From positions 63,520 to 127,519 of the forward strand of contig NZSL01000015.1 in NCBI GenBank assembly GCA_002696735.1: a stretch of DNA of 64,000 bases, given 5' to 3'. Each line of letters starts with the position of its first letter. The first letter of the stretch is position 1. The DNA is from Methylophaga sp. GTDB lineage: Bacteria > Pseudomonadota > Gammaproteobacteria > Nitrosococcales > Methylophagaceae. The notes under the pieces were generated by a model, which did not search any database, had not been told where the DNA came from, and saw nothing but the letters and a program-made list of their open reading frames with translations. The position numbers and the translations under genes are program-made. Shown here piece by piece: positions 54,931 to 63,823 of the stretch.

Positions 54931-55020
54931 ACGATTCAATTAGAAGTTAGTTGCGTAAATTTTTAAATACCAACTTGGTAGATATGGTTTTTACCAATAC
55001 ATAATTAACGGGAGAGGGAA

Positions 55021-55236
55021 ATGGGGGCTTTTAGTATTTGGCATTGGATTATTGTTTTAGCGATTGTCGCTTTAGTTTTTGGCACCAAAAAACTCCGTAA
55101 TTTTGGAGGTGATCTTGGCGGTGCGGTTAAGGGGTTCAAGGAGGCGATAAATGAGGAAATCCCATCAGTTACATTGAAAAGCAATGATACAAATCACACA
55201 GTGGAAACCAAAGTTCACCAAAATGAAACTCAGTAA
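55021..55236 (+). CDS. tatA: Sec-independent translocase subunit TatA
   Basis: A 71-residue protein with the TatA plan: a short N-terminal membrane helix ([17 protein letters not shown]), the hinge [24 protein letters not shown] as amphipathic helix, and a polar tail. The start ATG follows GGGAGAGG. It begins tatABC, 90 bp after the AraC gene. The probable clients close by are MauA and MauM, with twin-arginine type signals. Confidence 0.94.
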   Translation: MGAFSIWHWIIVLAIVALVFGTKKLRNFGGDLGGAVKGFKEAINEEIPSVTLKSNDTNHTVETKVHQNETQ

Positions 55237-55258
55237 TCAGAGTTGTATTGGATAACTT

Positions 55259-55648
55259 ATGTTTAATATTGCCTTCCCAGAACTGCTTATTATTGGTGTT
55301 GTAGCACTTATTGTCATCGGGCCAGATAAGCTGCCTGCGGTCGCACGGACTGCAGGAATTCTTTTTGGGCGTATGCAACGATTCACCATGAATATTAAGT
55401 CTGAAATTGATAAAGAGCTGCACACAGCGGATCTGAAGCGATTAGAAAGTGAATTAAGAGATCATGATTTAGGGTTGAGTGAAGAGCTACGTCAAGGTAT
55501 GCAGCCTGTGGAATTAGTTATTAAGCAAAATCAGTCCACCAATGAGCTCCCTATAGATCAAAAAAAGAGCTTCGACCAAGTAAATTCGCCGATAGATAAT
55601 ATCGTTGAGAATGATCCAAAGCCTTTTAATAGCGGTATATCTAGTTGA
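55259..55648 (+). CDS. tatB: Sec-independent translocase subunit TatB
   Basis: A 129-residue protein: MFNIAFPELLIIGVVALIVIGPDKLPAVARTAGILFGRMQRF is the TatB signature, with membrane helix, GPDKLP hinge and a long amphipathic helix. The charged tail (~60-129) is longer than in TatA. Its stop overlaps the TTG start of tatC by four bases (TTGA). Confidence 0.94.
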   Translation: MFNIAFPELLIIGVVALIVIGPDKLPAVARTAGILFGRMQRFTMNIKSEIDKELHTADLKRLESELRDHDLGLSEELRQGMQPVELVIKQNQSTNELPIDQKKSFDQVNSPIDNIVENDPKPFNSGISS

Positions 55649-56385
55649 ATTCCAAAGAAACAATTTTTTCGCATTTAGTTGAGTTACGTGATCGTCTATT
55701 ACGAATAGTTATTGGTATTGTTTTAACAAGCTTAGTATTATTTCCATTTGCAAATGATATTTATTATTTACTTGCGACCCCCTTACTTAATAGCCTCCCT
55801 GAAGGAGGTCAGATGATTGCAACCGAAGTCGCAACGCCATTTCTAGTGCCGATGAAAATGGTTCTGCTGGTTGCATTTTTGTTGTCATCGCCCCATTCGC
55901 TTTATCAACTTTGGGCTTTTATCGCTCCAGGCTTGTATACCAAGGAACGAAATTTAATAGGGCCTCTCGTTTTCTCCAGCGTGTTACTCCTGTTGTGTGG
56001 AATGGCTTTTGCGTATTTTTTGGTTTTTCCAGTGGTCTTCGGATTTCTTGCAAGTACAGCGCCTGAAGGTGTGGCAATAATGACAGACATAAGCAGATAT
56101 TTAGACTTTGCTATTAGTTTGTTCATCGCATTTGGGTTGGCGTTCGAAACGCCTATCGTTGTGGTTTTATTAGTGAGATCCGGATTTGTTGGTATTAAGG
56201 CGCTTCGAGGTGCAAGAGCTTATGTCATCGTAGGTGCCTTTGTGCTTGGCGCCGTTCTAACTCCTCCAGATATTCTTTCTCAATTTATGTTGGCAATACC
56301 GATTTGGTTATTGTATGAATTAGGTATTTTAGTGGCCAATATAACTAGCACTAAAGTCCAGGAAATTGAGGAAAGCCAATTTTAA
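55645..56385 (+). CDS. tatC: Sec-independent translocase subunit TatC
   Basis: A 246-residue inner-membrane protein that recognises twin-arginine signals. N-terminal SHLVELRDRLLRIVIGIV, then MKMVLLVAFLLSSPHSLYQLWAFIAPGLYTKERN and FETPIVVVLLVRSGFVG are diagnostic; six membrane helices are visible. The start is TTG, overlapping the tatB stop; no in-frame ATG gives the conserved N-terminus. The TTG start and coupling suggest a fixed stoichiometry with TatB. Confidence 0.95.
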   Translation: MNSKETIFSHLVELRDRLLRIVIGIVLTSLVLFPFANDIYYLLATPLLNSLPEGGQMIATEVATPFLVPMKMVLLVAFLLSSPHSLYQLWAFIAPGLYTKERNLIGPLVFSSVLLLLCGMAFAYFLVFPVVFGFLASTAPEGVAIMTDISRYLDFAISLFIAFGLAFETPIVVVLLVRSGFVGIKALRGARAYVIVGAFVLGAVLTPPDILSQFMLAIPIWLLYELGILVANITSTKVQEIEESQF

Positions 56386-56532
56386 TACCAGACTAAATTA
56401 TAAAAATAATTGTCATTTTGGCCCAAAATGGTCGGAAATTTAAACGCTGGAAAAACAATATGTAACTAACGGCTCATATTAACTATTCTCATGGTGGATT
56501 TGTTTTACGAAAAGTCGTTGGTCGATCCAATC

Positions 56533-56543
56533 GGGGGGGGGGG
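56533..56543 (+). repeat. Homopolymeric G tract (11 G)
   Basis: Eleven consecutive G in a non-coding, AT-rich stretch between tatC and the IS remnant. Such tracts slip during replication and are also a common place for sequencing errors. No gene reads through it. Confidence 0.9.
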
Positions 56544-56629
56544 CACCAAAGAACTGTTATTGTAAGCGTTTTTAATAACGGTTTGATGTCTCAATCCATC
56601 ATCAGCAGTGATGATGCCTTCAGATAAAT

Positions 56630-56970
56630 GAATTAATTACACCAATCACGACTGGAGTGCATTTCTTAAAGTTCTAGGTTTGGAATACAGCATCAGCTCG
56701 CGTTGATATTGTCATGATAATGCCATTACAGAGAGCTTTTTCCAGTTATTCAATTAAGAACGGATATTAGCGTAAAGTCTATTCAGACCGAGCTGAAACC
56801 AGGCAGGGTGTGTTTGATTACATCCAGATGTTTTAAAACACCAAACGCCGGTATGGTTATTAATAATGAGTAGTAACCGGTAGACTTTGAAATCGATTTT
56901 CGAAGCGGCTATTGTGTATCTAGATCATTGGTGGCGATTCAGTCAGTGTCCTTAGAAACCGGATAGTAAA
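56630..56970 (+). pseudogene. Decayed IS3-family transposase (OrfB) remnant
   Basis: Translating with stops and frame breaks gives a row of IS3 OrfB C-terminal blocks: HFLKVLGLEYSISSR, CHDNAITESFFQLF, RKVYSDRAETRQGVFDYIQMF, NTKRRYGY and, further on, VDFE...SGYCVSRS. These correspond to the last DDE region (the catalytic Glu is the one in TESFF). Several stops interrupt it, and no complete transposase or clear terminal repeats remain. It lies at the edge of the mau-tat block. Confidence 0.8.
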
Positions 56971-57133
56971 AATTAGCAATATATGAATGATTTGAAATAT
57001 TCCCACTTACTTATTAACTGACAATAAGTTATATTAAATCACGGTCTGTTCAGGCCTATTTATCCCTTATTTATTTTAGCCAGGATGCAGTGGAACTGCG
57101 TTCTGGTTTTTTTTGTATGTTGAGGTTATTAGC

Positions 57134-57547
57134 ATGACAATTCAGCCTGATATTATCATTACATCATTAGACCTAGAGAGGCTAGAAGTCCTGCTCAGCT
57201 CTAGATCAGCTCCTGACTCTCTGCGTAAGCTCAACTTGGAAGAAGAGTTAGAAAGGGCAACGGTTGTAGATTCGAGGCATCTTCCTGAAAACGTAGTTTC
57301 TATGAACTCAACGGTCCAGCTATCTATATCCTCTTCTGAGACTCCTTTTTATGTCACTCTGGTGTATCCCAAAGACATCAGGGACGATGGTTCTACCTTA
57401 TCAATATTCTCACCAATTGGAACAGCTCTTTTGGGGATGAAACAGGGTGATGAGATCTATTGGCCTAATCCAAGTGGAAAGAACATCAAGGTCAGGGTTG
57501 AAAATATTCTTTATCAACCGGAACGTGCAGGTGAATATAACAGATAG
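57134..57547 (+). CDS. rnk: Nucleoside diphosphate kinase regulator Rnk
   Basis: A 137-residue protein of the GreA/GreB C-terminal family. The N-terminal part (IITSLDLERLEVLLSS) is the Rnk short coiled-coil. The C-terminal FKBP-like domain has YVTLVYPKDIRDDGSTLSIFSPIGTALLGMKQGDEIYWPNPSGKNIKVRVENILYQPERAGEYNR. Start taken at the ATG 57134 (MTIQPD) after GAGGTTATT; the frame opens at 57113. Rnk binds RNA polymerase and affects nucleotide pools. Confidence 0.92.
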   Translation: MTIQPDIIITSLDLERLEVLLSSRSAPDSLRKLNLEEELERATVVDSRHLPENVVSMNSTVQLSISSSETPFYVTLVYPKDIRDDGSTLSIFSPIGTALLGMKQGDEIYWPNPSGKNIKVRVENILYQPERAGEYNR

Positions 57548-57567
57548 ATTTAAACCAAAGCGTTTAT

Positions 57568-57876
57568 ATGGGAAAACTTCTCGAAAGCAACAAAGGTGGA
57601 GAGAAGACGATAGATTTAGTACAGCAGACGAATTAATTGATAAAGGGTTCTGCCAAGTACTCAGACAAGATAAATGCATTGAATCAACTAATTGCTCAAA
57701 TGATGCACGAACAAAGCACTGTTTATGCTGAAATAAGTCAGAGACTTCACCATATTCAGGACTCAAATAACGATATTGAAATTGCAGCCAAGAAAATGCT
57801 TAACGTAATTCAGAAATCAAACAAATCGGATCTGTTATCAGAGAAACAGCAAACATCTTTAGAACGTGATGATTAA
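57568..57876 (+). pseudogene. Small helical protein gene interrupted by an in-frame stop
   Basis: From the ATG at 57568 the frame reads MGKLLESNKGGEKTIDLVQQTN and then meets TAA at 57634-57636. It continues without another stop as LIKGSAKYSDKINALNQL...HIQDSNNDIEIAAKKML to 57876. The second part could start at TTG 57637. The continuous character across the stop suggests a single ~100-residue protein disrupted by a point mutation. The family is not recognised; heptad-like spacing suggests a coiled coil. An 80-residue product from the TTG is the alternative. Confidence 0.5.
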
Positions 57877-57946
57877 TATTTCTTTTGGGTAGTATGAGAT
57901 AAAAACTTAATACCCTACGCGATAGCTGTTGACACTAAGCCAACTA

Positions 57947-57966
57947 CCCCGCCCTGAAGGGCAGGG
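57947..57966. repeat. Short GC palindrome, possible REP/IS200-type end
   Basis: CCCCGCCCTGAAGGGCAGGG folds into a tight hairpin (GCCCT-GA-AGGGC). Similar CCGCCCTGAAGGGCGG sequences occur at ends of IS200/IS605 elements and in REP repeats. Only one copy was noticed in the window. It could instead act as terminator of the minus-strand chemotaxis gene, whose stop is 30 bp away. Confidence 0.45.
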
Positions 57967-57995
57967 CTACCCGTACAATGAGATGATGAAATTAT

Positions 57996-59573
57996 CTATG
58001 AGCGAAATCGGCGGATCATATTGCTTAAATTATAAGATTCCTGAGCGAGATTTTCGGCGTTTTTACTGGATGTTGCAGAGCTATTCGCCACGGCTTCTGC
58101 ATCAGAATTGATTTTGACAATATTTTCATTCATGTTTTCACTGACCGCACTTTGTTCTACAACTGCTGTTGCAATCATGGTTGCCAAATCGTTCAACTCT
58201 TGAATTTTCCCAGTAATCTCTGTCACGGAGTCAATAGATTTTTCAACACTTAGACTGCTTTCACTAGCTGTTACTTTAAGCCTGTCAGTGCTGGAAATGG
58301 TGCTGACCATTGCATTATTAAGCTTTTCTATTAGGCTGGCAATTTCATTTGTAGATTCTTGTGTTCTACTGGCAAGACTTCTGACTTCAGCGGCAACAAC
58401 AGCAAAGCCGCGACCATACTCACCCGCTCTTGCTGCTTCAATTGCCGCATTGAGCGCAAGTAAATTCGTCTGCTCAGCGACATTAGAAATTACACCAATA
58501 ACCGGCGTAATGGCCTTTGTGCTAATGTCTAACTGATTGATCATTTCAACGATTTCGTCAAATGCATTATCCATAGCATTTAAGCCATCTTTGGCTGCAA
58601 ATGACAGTGCTGAGGTGTTTTTTGCTAACTCATCTACTTCAGAGGCTTTTGTTGCTGCATTGCTAGCACTTTGCGCTACTTCATAGATGCTGGCTGACAT
58701 CTCGGTCATTGCAGTTGCAACCTGATCCGTTTGATCTGCTTGGGAGAGCATTGACTTAGTGATCTCTGATTGAGCATCAAAGGTTTGTGATGCTTCACTC
58801 TCAACTTTTTGAGATGTATCACTCATCATGCATAAAACAGTTCGTAATTTTGCGTTAAGTATCTTTGAATGAAGGCTCAATTGACCAATTTCATCGTCAT
58901 TGCCGGTGTATATCATTGCCATTAATGGATCGTCGATTTGTGATTTTGCTTCGGCCAGTGCGGCATCCAAACGCATAAAAATAAATGGTGTCAAAGCAAA
59001 AAAACATAAAGCACCTGCAAGAAAACCGGCCACCAGTGCGATAGCGGGTGGAATCAACGCCATACCAAAAAAGCTTATTGTTGCAGTGATAATTAATGCG
59101 GATAAAGCAGTAAAAGTGACTCGGCCTTTTAACGTCAAACGCTGAAACCAGTTGCCAAGTTTTGGCTTTTTACCAGCCTTTAATGCATCGTAAACTTGTT
59201 GAGCTCTTTGAATCGTTTTGGTGTCGGGTTTTGCTCTAACAGACTCATAGCCGATGAGAGTATCGTTTTCAAATATAGGAGTCACATAGGCATCAACCCA
59301 ATAATAAGCTCCTTTTTTAGTACGATTTTTGACCATCCCCATCCAGTGTTTTCCAGACTTGAGATTACTCCACATGTCTGCAAATGCTGCCGAAGGCATA
59401 TCTGGATGACGAATAACATTATGATTTTTATGTAGTAGTTCTTCAGGTTCAAAGCCACTAACGTTTTGGAAAGCGTTATTATAGCTGGTTATAATGCCTT
59501 TAAGATCTGTAGTGGAAATCAATTCCTCATCAAAGATGACTTCTTCATTATGAACAGGCAAGTTTTTCTTCAT
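57996..59573 (-). CDS. PAS-type methyl-accepting chemotaxis protein (Aer-like)
   Basis: A 525-residue receptor. The N-terminal PAS domain (residues ~10-125) has the Aer/PAS pattern [41 protein letters not shown], which often binds FAD and senses redox state. Two adjacent hydrophobic segments (~155-205) anchor it without a periplasmic domain. The signalling domain (from ~265) contains the hairpin tip [47 protein letters not shown]. Its role is thus energy or redox taxis. It is adjacent to two PAS-containing c-di-GMP genes. Confidence 0.94.
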   Translation of the reverse strand: MKKNLPVHNEEVIFDEELISTTDLKGIITSYNNAFQNVSGFEPEELLHKNHNVIRHPDMPSAAFADMWSNLKSGKHWMGMVKNRTKKGAYYWVDAYVTPIFENDTLIGYESVRAKPDTKTIQRAQQVYDALKAGKKPKLGNWFQRLTLKGRVTFTALSALIITATISFFGMALIPPAIALVAGFLAGALCFFALTPFIFMRLDAALAEAKSQIDDPLMAMIYTGNDDEIGQLSLHSKILNAKLRTVLCMMSDTSQKVESEASQTFDAQSEITKSMLSQADQTDQVATAMTEMSASIYEVAQSASNAATKASEVDELAKNTSALSFAAKDGLNAMDNAFDEIVEMINQLDISTKAITPVIGVISNVAEQTNLLALNAAIEAARAGEYGRGFAVVAAEVRSLASRTQESTNEIASLIEKLNNAMVSTISSTDRLKVTASESSLSVEKSIDSVTEITGKIQELNDLATMIATAVVEQSAVSENMNENIVKINSDAEAVANSSATSSKNAENLAQESYNLSNMIRRFRS

Positions 59574-59652
59574 GAACAGAATTCTTTTTTGTTTGTTATA
59601 AAATTATCAGCAATATCTATGCCTTTGAGCATAATTGTTAAGAATTAATGAG

Positions 59653-60915
59653 CTAATAACTCTTTACAATTCTATTGCGTCCCTCGGCTTTAGCTTGATA
59701 AAGAGCAATATCTGCTCTTTTAATAAGCTCATGAGGCATTTCTTCAGAAGCCTTCTGTGCTAAGCCAACAGAAACAGTAATTACACCAACTTTAGGATGA
59801 GAAATTTTTGAAATAGCGTTGCAGCATCGCTCTATCATTATGCTTGCGCTTGCTGGGCTGCATTGGGTCATGACAATTACGAATTCCTCTCCACCCCATC
59901 TCACTACAAAGTCAGTTGAGCGCACGGAATTTATCATGGCTGTAGCGACTAGTTGAATTACTTCATCACCAGTGTCGTGGCCCCATGTATCGTTGACTCT
60001 CTTGAAATAATCAATATCGATAATTGCTAACGAAATCGGGCCATTATCGCCATTTGAAGCAAAAAGATGTTCAAGCTCTCTTTCGCCTTGTCTACGAGTG
60101 AGTGCCCCGGTAAGAGAGTCTTTTCGTGTTTCCTCACGAAAAGCCATTTCTTCCTCGATCCATTGGGTCATATCTTTGCTGATGCTTACAAAATTATTCA
60201 CATCACCATTATTGTCCAGAATTGGAGTGATCGTTTGCTCCTGGTGATAAAGCTCACCACTTTTATTTTTGTTGATGAAAGTAGCTCGAAAGGTTTTACC
60301 CGACAATATTGTTTGCCAAAGCTTTTTGTAGAAGTCTTCGGTATGTTCACCAGATTTAAGTATAGATGGTCTTTGTCCGATCATCTCATGTTTTGAATAA
60401 CCTGTAAGACGCAAAAAAGCCTCATTAACAAACTCAATCTTGGCTTTGTTATTTGTAATAAATACAGCATCGTCTGTAACGTTGAATGCTGAGGTCAGTA
60501 ACTCATTATATTTATCAGCTAGTTTCTGATTAGAAATATCTTGTTGTATGGAAAGGTAGTATTCGACCTTTCCGCTACTGCCTAATATTGGACTAATCGT
60601 CCATTCAACATGATAAGGCTCACCATCCTTTCGGTAGTTAATAGTGGATCCCTGAAAACTTCTACCTGTTTTCAGACAGGCTCTCAAATCATCAATAACG
60701 ACTTTACTGGTTTCGGGGCCTTGCAATATTCGTGGATCTTTACCTATCAAATCTTCTAGGGAATAGCCCGTTAACTTACAAAATGCCCGGTTTGCGTAGA
60801 TGATAGGATGATCTCTATGTTCGTTTTGAGCTTGTGTAATTAAAACAGCATTGAAAGCCTGTTCAACTGCAGCTTCAAAAAACATACCTTGCTTATCGGC
60901 GGTTAGATTGCTCAA
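59653..60915 (-). CDS. PAS-PAS-GGDEF diguanylate cyclase
   Basis: A 420-residue soluble protein. Two PAS domains (residues ~12-130 and ~135-255) precede a GGDEF domain with DSLTGALTRRQGERELE near 265, the metal/substrate helix and the active-site signature GGEEF at 341-345, so diguanylate cyclase activity is expected. The first PAS is LOV-like (GKDPRILQGPETS), but the photo-reactive Cys position of LOV domains is Pro. It lies 13 bp downstream of the GGDEF-EAL gene, probably in one operon. Confidence 0.92.
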   Translation of the reverse strand: MSNLTADKQGMFFEAAVEQAFNAVLITQAQNEHRDHPIIYANRAFCKLTGYSLEDLIGKDPRILQGPETSKVVIDDLRACLKTGRSFQGSTINYRKDGEPYHVEWTISPILGSSGKVEYYLSIQQDISNQKLADKYNELLTSAFNVTDDAVFITNNKAKIEFVNEAFLRLTGYSKHEMIGQRPSILKSGEHTEDFYKKLWQTILSGKTFRATFINKNKSGELYHQEQTITPILDNNGDVNNFVSISKDMTQWIEEEMAFREETRKDSLTGALTRRQGERELEHLFASNGDNGPISLAIIDIDYFKRVNDTWGHDTGDEVIQLVATAMINSVRSTDFVVRWGGEEFVIVMTQCSPASASIMIERCCNAISKISHPKVGVITVSVGLAQKASEEMPHELIKRADIALYQAKAEGRNRIVKSY

Positions 60916-60928
60916 CTAGACCACCTCA

Positions 60929-63223
60929 TTATTTCCACTTTGTAATTAATGATTCAATATCCTCAGCTTGCAAGGGTTTAGTGAAGAGGTAGCCTTGAAA
61001 TTTCTTGCAGTTCATTTTCATGAGTTTTTCTTTTTGTGCCTCGGTTTCAACTCCCTCAGCTATAACGCTCATGTTAAGACTCTGGCCAAGACGAATAATA
61101 CTTTCAACTATTGCTTCACTCTCGGTACTAGTTATCAAATCGCTTACAAAAGACTGATCAATTTTTAATTCATCGATTGGCAGTCTCTTTAGATAGGACA
61201 ATGATGAAAACCCCGTGCCAAAATCATCGAGAGAAATCATGATGCCTAGTGCCTTAATCTTTGCCATTTTGTCGATGATGATATTGTAGTCTTCCACAAA
61301 TATAGATTCAGTCAATTCCAACTTCAGACGGTTAGGTTGTATGCTCGATTCTGTAATTTCGCATTGGATTTTTTCAATAAAATCAGGCTGCATAAATTGT
61401 TTGAGGCTGACATTCACCGATAGTGTCAGATTCTCAAATTCTGGCTTAGATGACCATATGGCTAACCTTTGGCAGGCTATCTTTATTACCCAGTCTCCTA
61501 TTTGGTTAATCAGTCCGGTTTTTTCGGCAATGGGAATAAAATCGGCAGGGGAGATAATGCCTTCATCTGGATCTTGCCATCTGATTAGTACCTCTGCTCC
61601 AGTTGGTGTATTTTTCTCATTAATTTGCATTTGATAAGTCAGGAAAAGTTGATCTGGAATAGCTTCTCTTAACCTGGCTTCAAGTTTGAATCGATTTTCT
61701 ACCCTTGATTGCATATTCTCATTGAAAAAAGCGATCTGAGCTGTATCAAGAGTTTTAGATTCGTAAATAGCCATTTCAACTTGTTTCAAGATCTCATTCG
61801 ATGTTGTTACACATGGCTGAAAAACGGTAATGCCAACACGAATCTCGGGCCTATACTGAAAATCATTTACTAAAATAGGTTCAGCAGATCTTGTTACCAG
61901 CAATTCAGCCAGATGGTGAGCGTTGTATGCCGCATCATCGGTATCGCTGCCGATGTTATTAGCTAGAATGGCAAAAACGTCACCACCATATCTGGCAACA
62001 GAAATATGCTGAGATGTCATCGCTAGTCTAGAGCTAAATTCTTCGAGAATGACATCACCAATATTGTGGCCCATTGCTGAGTTAAGCGTTTTAAAGTTCT
62101 TTAAATCCACAAACATAAGTGCTGCGTATTTACTCGAATGATTTGCAGAGTCGATTAACTCCTTAAGCATAGACATCATTGATGACTTGTTAGGAAGGTG
62201 AGTCAATGAGTCATAATGAGATAAATGATCGATTTGCCGACGCGCTTGTTTTAAATCACTGACATCATTGAATGACGCAATGTAATTTGTGACATTTCCT
62301 CTCTCATCTTTAACTAAGTTGATACGCAGCCATTCTGGAAACTCTTGACCATTCTTTCTTTTATTCCATATTTCGCCTTGCCAGTAGCCTTTTTCGTGGA
62401 TATTGCGCCACATTTCTCGGTAAAAGTCGGCAGATTGACGGCCTGATTTCAGAATAGATGGATCCTGACCAATCACCTCGTTTTGAGAATAACCCGTGAT
62501 AGAAGAGAAAGCGCGATTAACTCTGACTATTTTTTTATCAGTGCCGGTTATCATTTTCGCTTCATTTGAGTCAAAAGCGGTTGCTGCAATCCTCAGTTCG
62601 TGCTCAGTTTCTTTTTGCTTGGTAATATCTATTACAACACCGCTAAACCGAGTAGCAACACCTTTAGAATCCCTCTCAGTAGCTAGTCCTTTAGCCAAAA
62701 GCCATTGAGTTTTGTGTCCAGGGCACTTAACACGATGTTCACATTCAAATTTATCTGTTAATCCGTCAATGTGATCATTGATAGCTTTTTGAAGTTCTGT
62801 TACATCATCGGTATGGACAATATTCAGCCAGGTTTCAACTTTGTTATTGATGCCACCACATTGTTCTAATAGGTTCGACCAATTACCTGCATAATCGTAG
62901 ATCTTTTCATTGAGTCGCCAATCCCATAACCCATCACCGGCTCTATCAAGTGCAAAGCGCCACCTTTCTTCAATGGCGATTTGTTTTTTCATCGCATTAC
63001 TAGAATCGATAAAAAACTTTCTGGTGAGTGCGTACAGAAGAAGTGCCGTTAAAATAACAAAGCCCCAGCCTTTAATGATGCTTAGCCAATGAAGAGTTTG
63101 TTTGTCAAACGGTAAACTGTTAAGAAGTCTGTCAGATAACAGAATCCAGAGTATAGAGACGAATGCGTATATGGCTGCAATTTTGAACGCATTTCTGTTG
63201 ATACTGAGATAAGTTTTATTCAA
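60929..63223 (-). CDS. Membrane PAS-PAS-GGDEF-EAL protein, degenerate GGDEF
   Basis: A 764-residue protein. Two hydrophobic segments (~14-34 and ~48-67) are followed by two PAS domains (~82-205 and ~210-325), GGDEF (~330-495) and EAL (~505-764). The cyclase signature reads GGDVF (413-417), lacking the catalytic Glu, so the domain is probably inactive or regulatory. The EAL domain keeps the key residues: EVL (544-546), VNVSLKQF, LELTES, LDDFGTGFSS and AEGVET, so it is likely a phosphodiesterase. It is paired with the upstream-oriented cyclase of the same operon, giving opposing activities. Confidence 0.93.
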   Translation of the reverse strand: MNKTYLSINRNAFKIAAIYAFVSILWILLSDRLLNSLPFDKQTLHWLSIIKGWGFVILTALLLYALTRKFFIDSSNAMKKQIAIEERWRFALDRAGDGLWDWRLNEKIYDYAGNWSNLLEQCGGINNKVETWLNIVHTDDVTELQKAINDHIDGLTDKFECEHRVKCPGHKTQWLLAKGLATERDSKGVATRFSGVVIDITKQKETEHELRIAATAFDSNEAKMITGTDKKIVRVNRAFSSITGYSQNEVIGQDPSILKSGRQSADFYREMWRNIHEKGYWQGEIWNKRKNGQEFPEWLRINLVKDERGNVTNYIASFNDVSDLKQARRQIDHLSHYDSLTHLPNKSSMMSMLKELIDSANHSSKYAALMFVDLKNFKTLNSAMGHNIGDVILEEFSSRLAMTSQHISVARYGGDVFAILANNIGSDTDDAAYNAHHLAELLVTRSAEPILVNDFQYRPEIRVGITVFQPCVTTSNEILKQVEMAIYESKTLDTAQIAFFNENMQSRVENRFKLEARLREAIPDQLFLTYQMQINEKNTPTGAEVLIRWQDPDEGIISPADFIPIAEKTGLINQIGDWVIKIACQRLAIWSSKPEFENLTLSVNVSLKQFMQPDFIEKIQCEITESSIQPNRLKLELTESIFVEDYNIIIDKMAKIKALGIMISLDDFGTGFSSLSYLKRLPIDELKIDQSFVSDLITSTESEAIVESIIRLGQSLNMSVIAEGVETEAQKEKLMKMNCKKFQGYLFTKPLQAEDIESLITKWK

Positions 63224-63327
63224 GGCTTAGAGCACACGTTAAGTAAAATCGGTTATTAGATATATCTGCTAGGTGTTTGTTTCAAATGGATGTAAATACT
63301 CGACTGCGTTAAAGCCGTTAGATTTGG

Positions 63328-63696
63328 GTGAAACTGATATTTTATATTCCAACTACAAACATAATCAGTCATGTTGACCGCATCGGTCTAAGCATAGATG
63401 CTATGGGTGGTCATCACATCAAGTTAATCAATAAGACAAAGTTACAATCATTAGTGTGTAAATTGCCTTTTGCATCGATGAGAAATTACATTTTAAGGGA
63501 GTTTATTAAGAACACTAGAGCTATAGATTATATAGAGAATAAATTTTCAGTTGAAAAAAAATCTCAAAAATTTAATGGTTACCATTACCGCAAAAAAATC
63601 CCTAAAAATGATCCTACTCCTACTCCTACTCCTACTCCTACTCCTACTCCTACTCCTACTCCTACTCCTACTATTTACTTATATTTTTCATTTTGA
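63328..63696 (+). CDS. Hypothetical protein with Pro-Thr repeat
   Basis: An open frame of 122 codons from GTG at 63328; the first ~90 residues are unlike anything I recognise (IKLINKTKLQSLVCKLPFASMRNYILREFIK). The end has ten Pro-Thr pairs before IYLYFSF. No clear signal peptide or strong ribosome site. (PT)n regions are typical of linkers in exported proteins. It may be a real small gene, a remnant or chance. Confidence 0.35.
   Translation: MKLIFYIPTTNIISHVDRIGLSIDAMGGHHIKLINKTKLQSLVCKLPFASMRNYILREFIKNTRAIDYIENKFSVEKKSQKFNGYHYRKKIPKNDPTPTPTPTPTPTPTPTPTPTIYLYFSF
63613..63672 (+). repeat. Hexanucleotide microsatellite (CCTACT)10
   Basis: Ten perfect copies of CCTACT in a row. The unit is six bases, so changes in copy number keep the reading frame and alter only the length of the Pro-Thr run. 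The purity of the array suggests recent slippage. Confidence 0.97.
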
Positions 63697-63823
63697 GCCT
63701 TATTCGAAGAATTAAAGTGATCCAAATGATGTAAATTGTTACAAGAGAGCTCTATCTCACAATAGATATAAAAAAACTTAGATTCATAATAATTAGAGTT
63801 CCGAATGGTACTGGGGAATAAAA

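Noticed and set aside
63601..63680. CRISPR-like array
   Set aside because: The repeats are contiguous hexamers without spacers, so this is a microsatellite.
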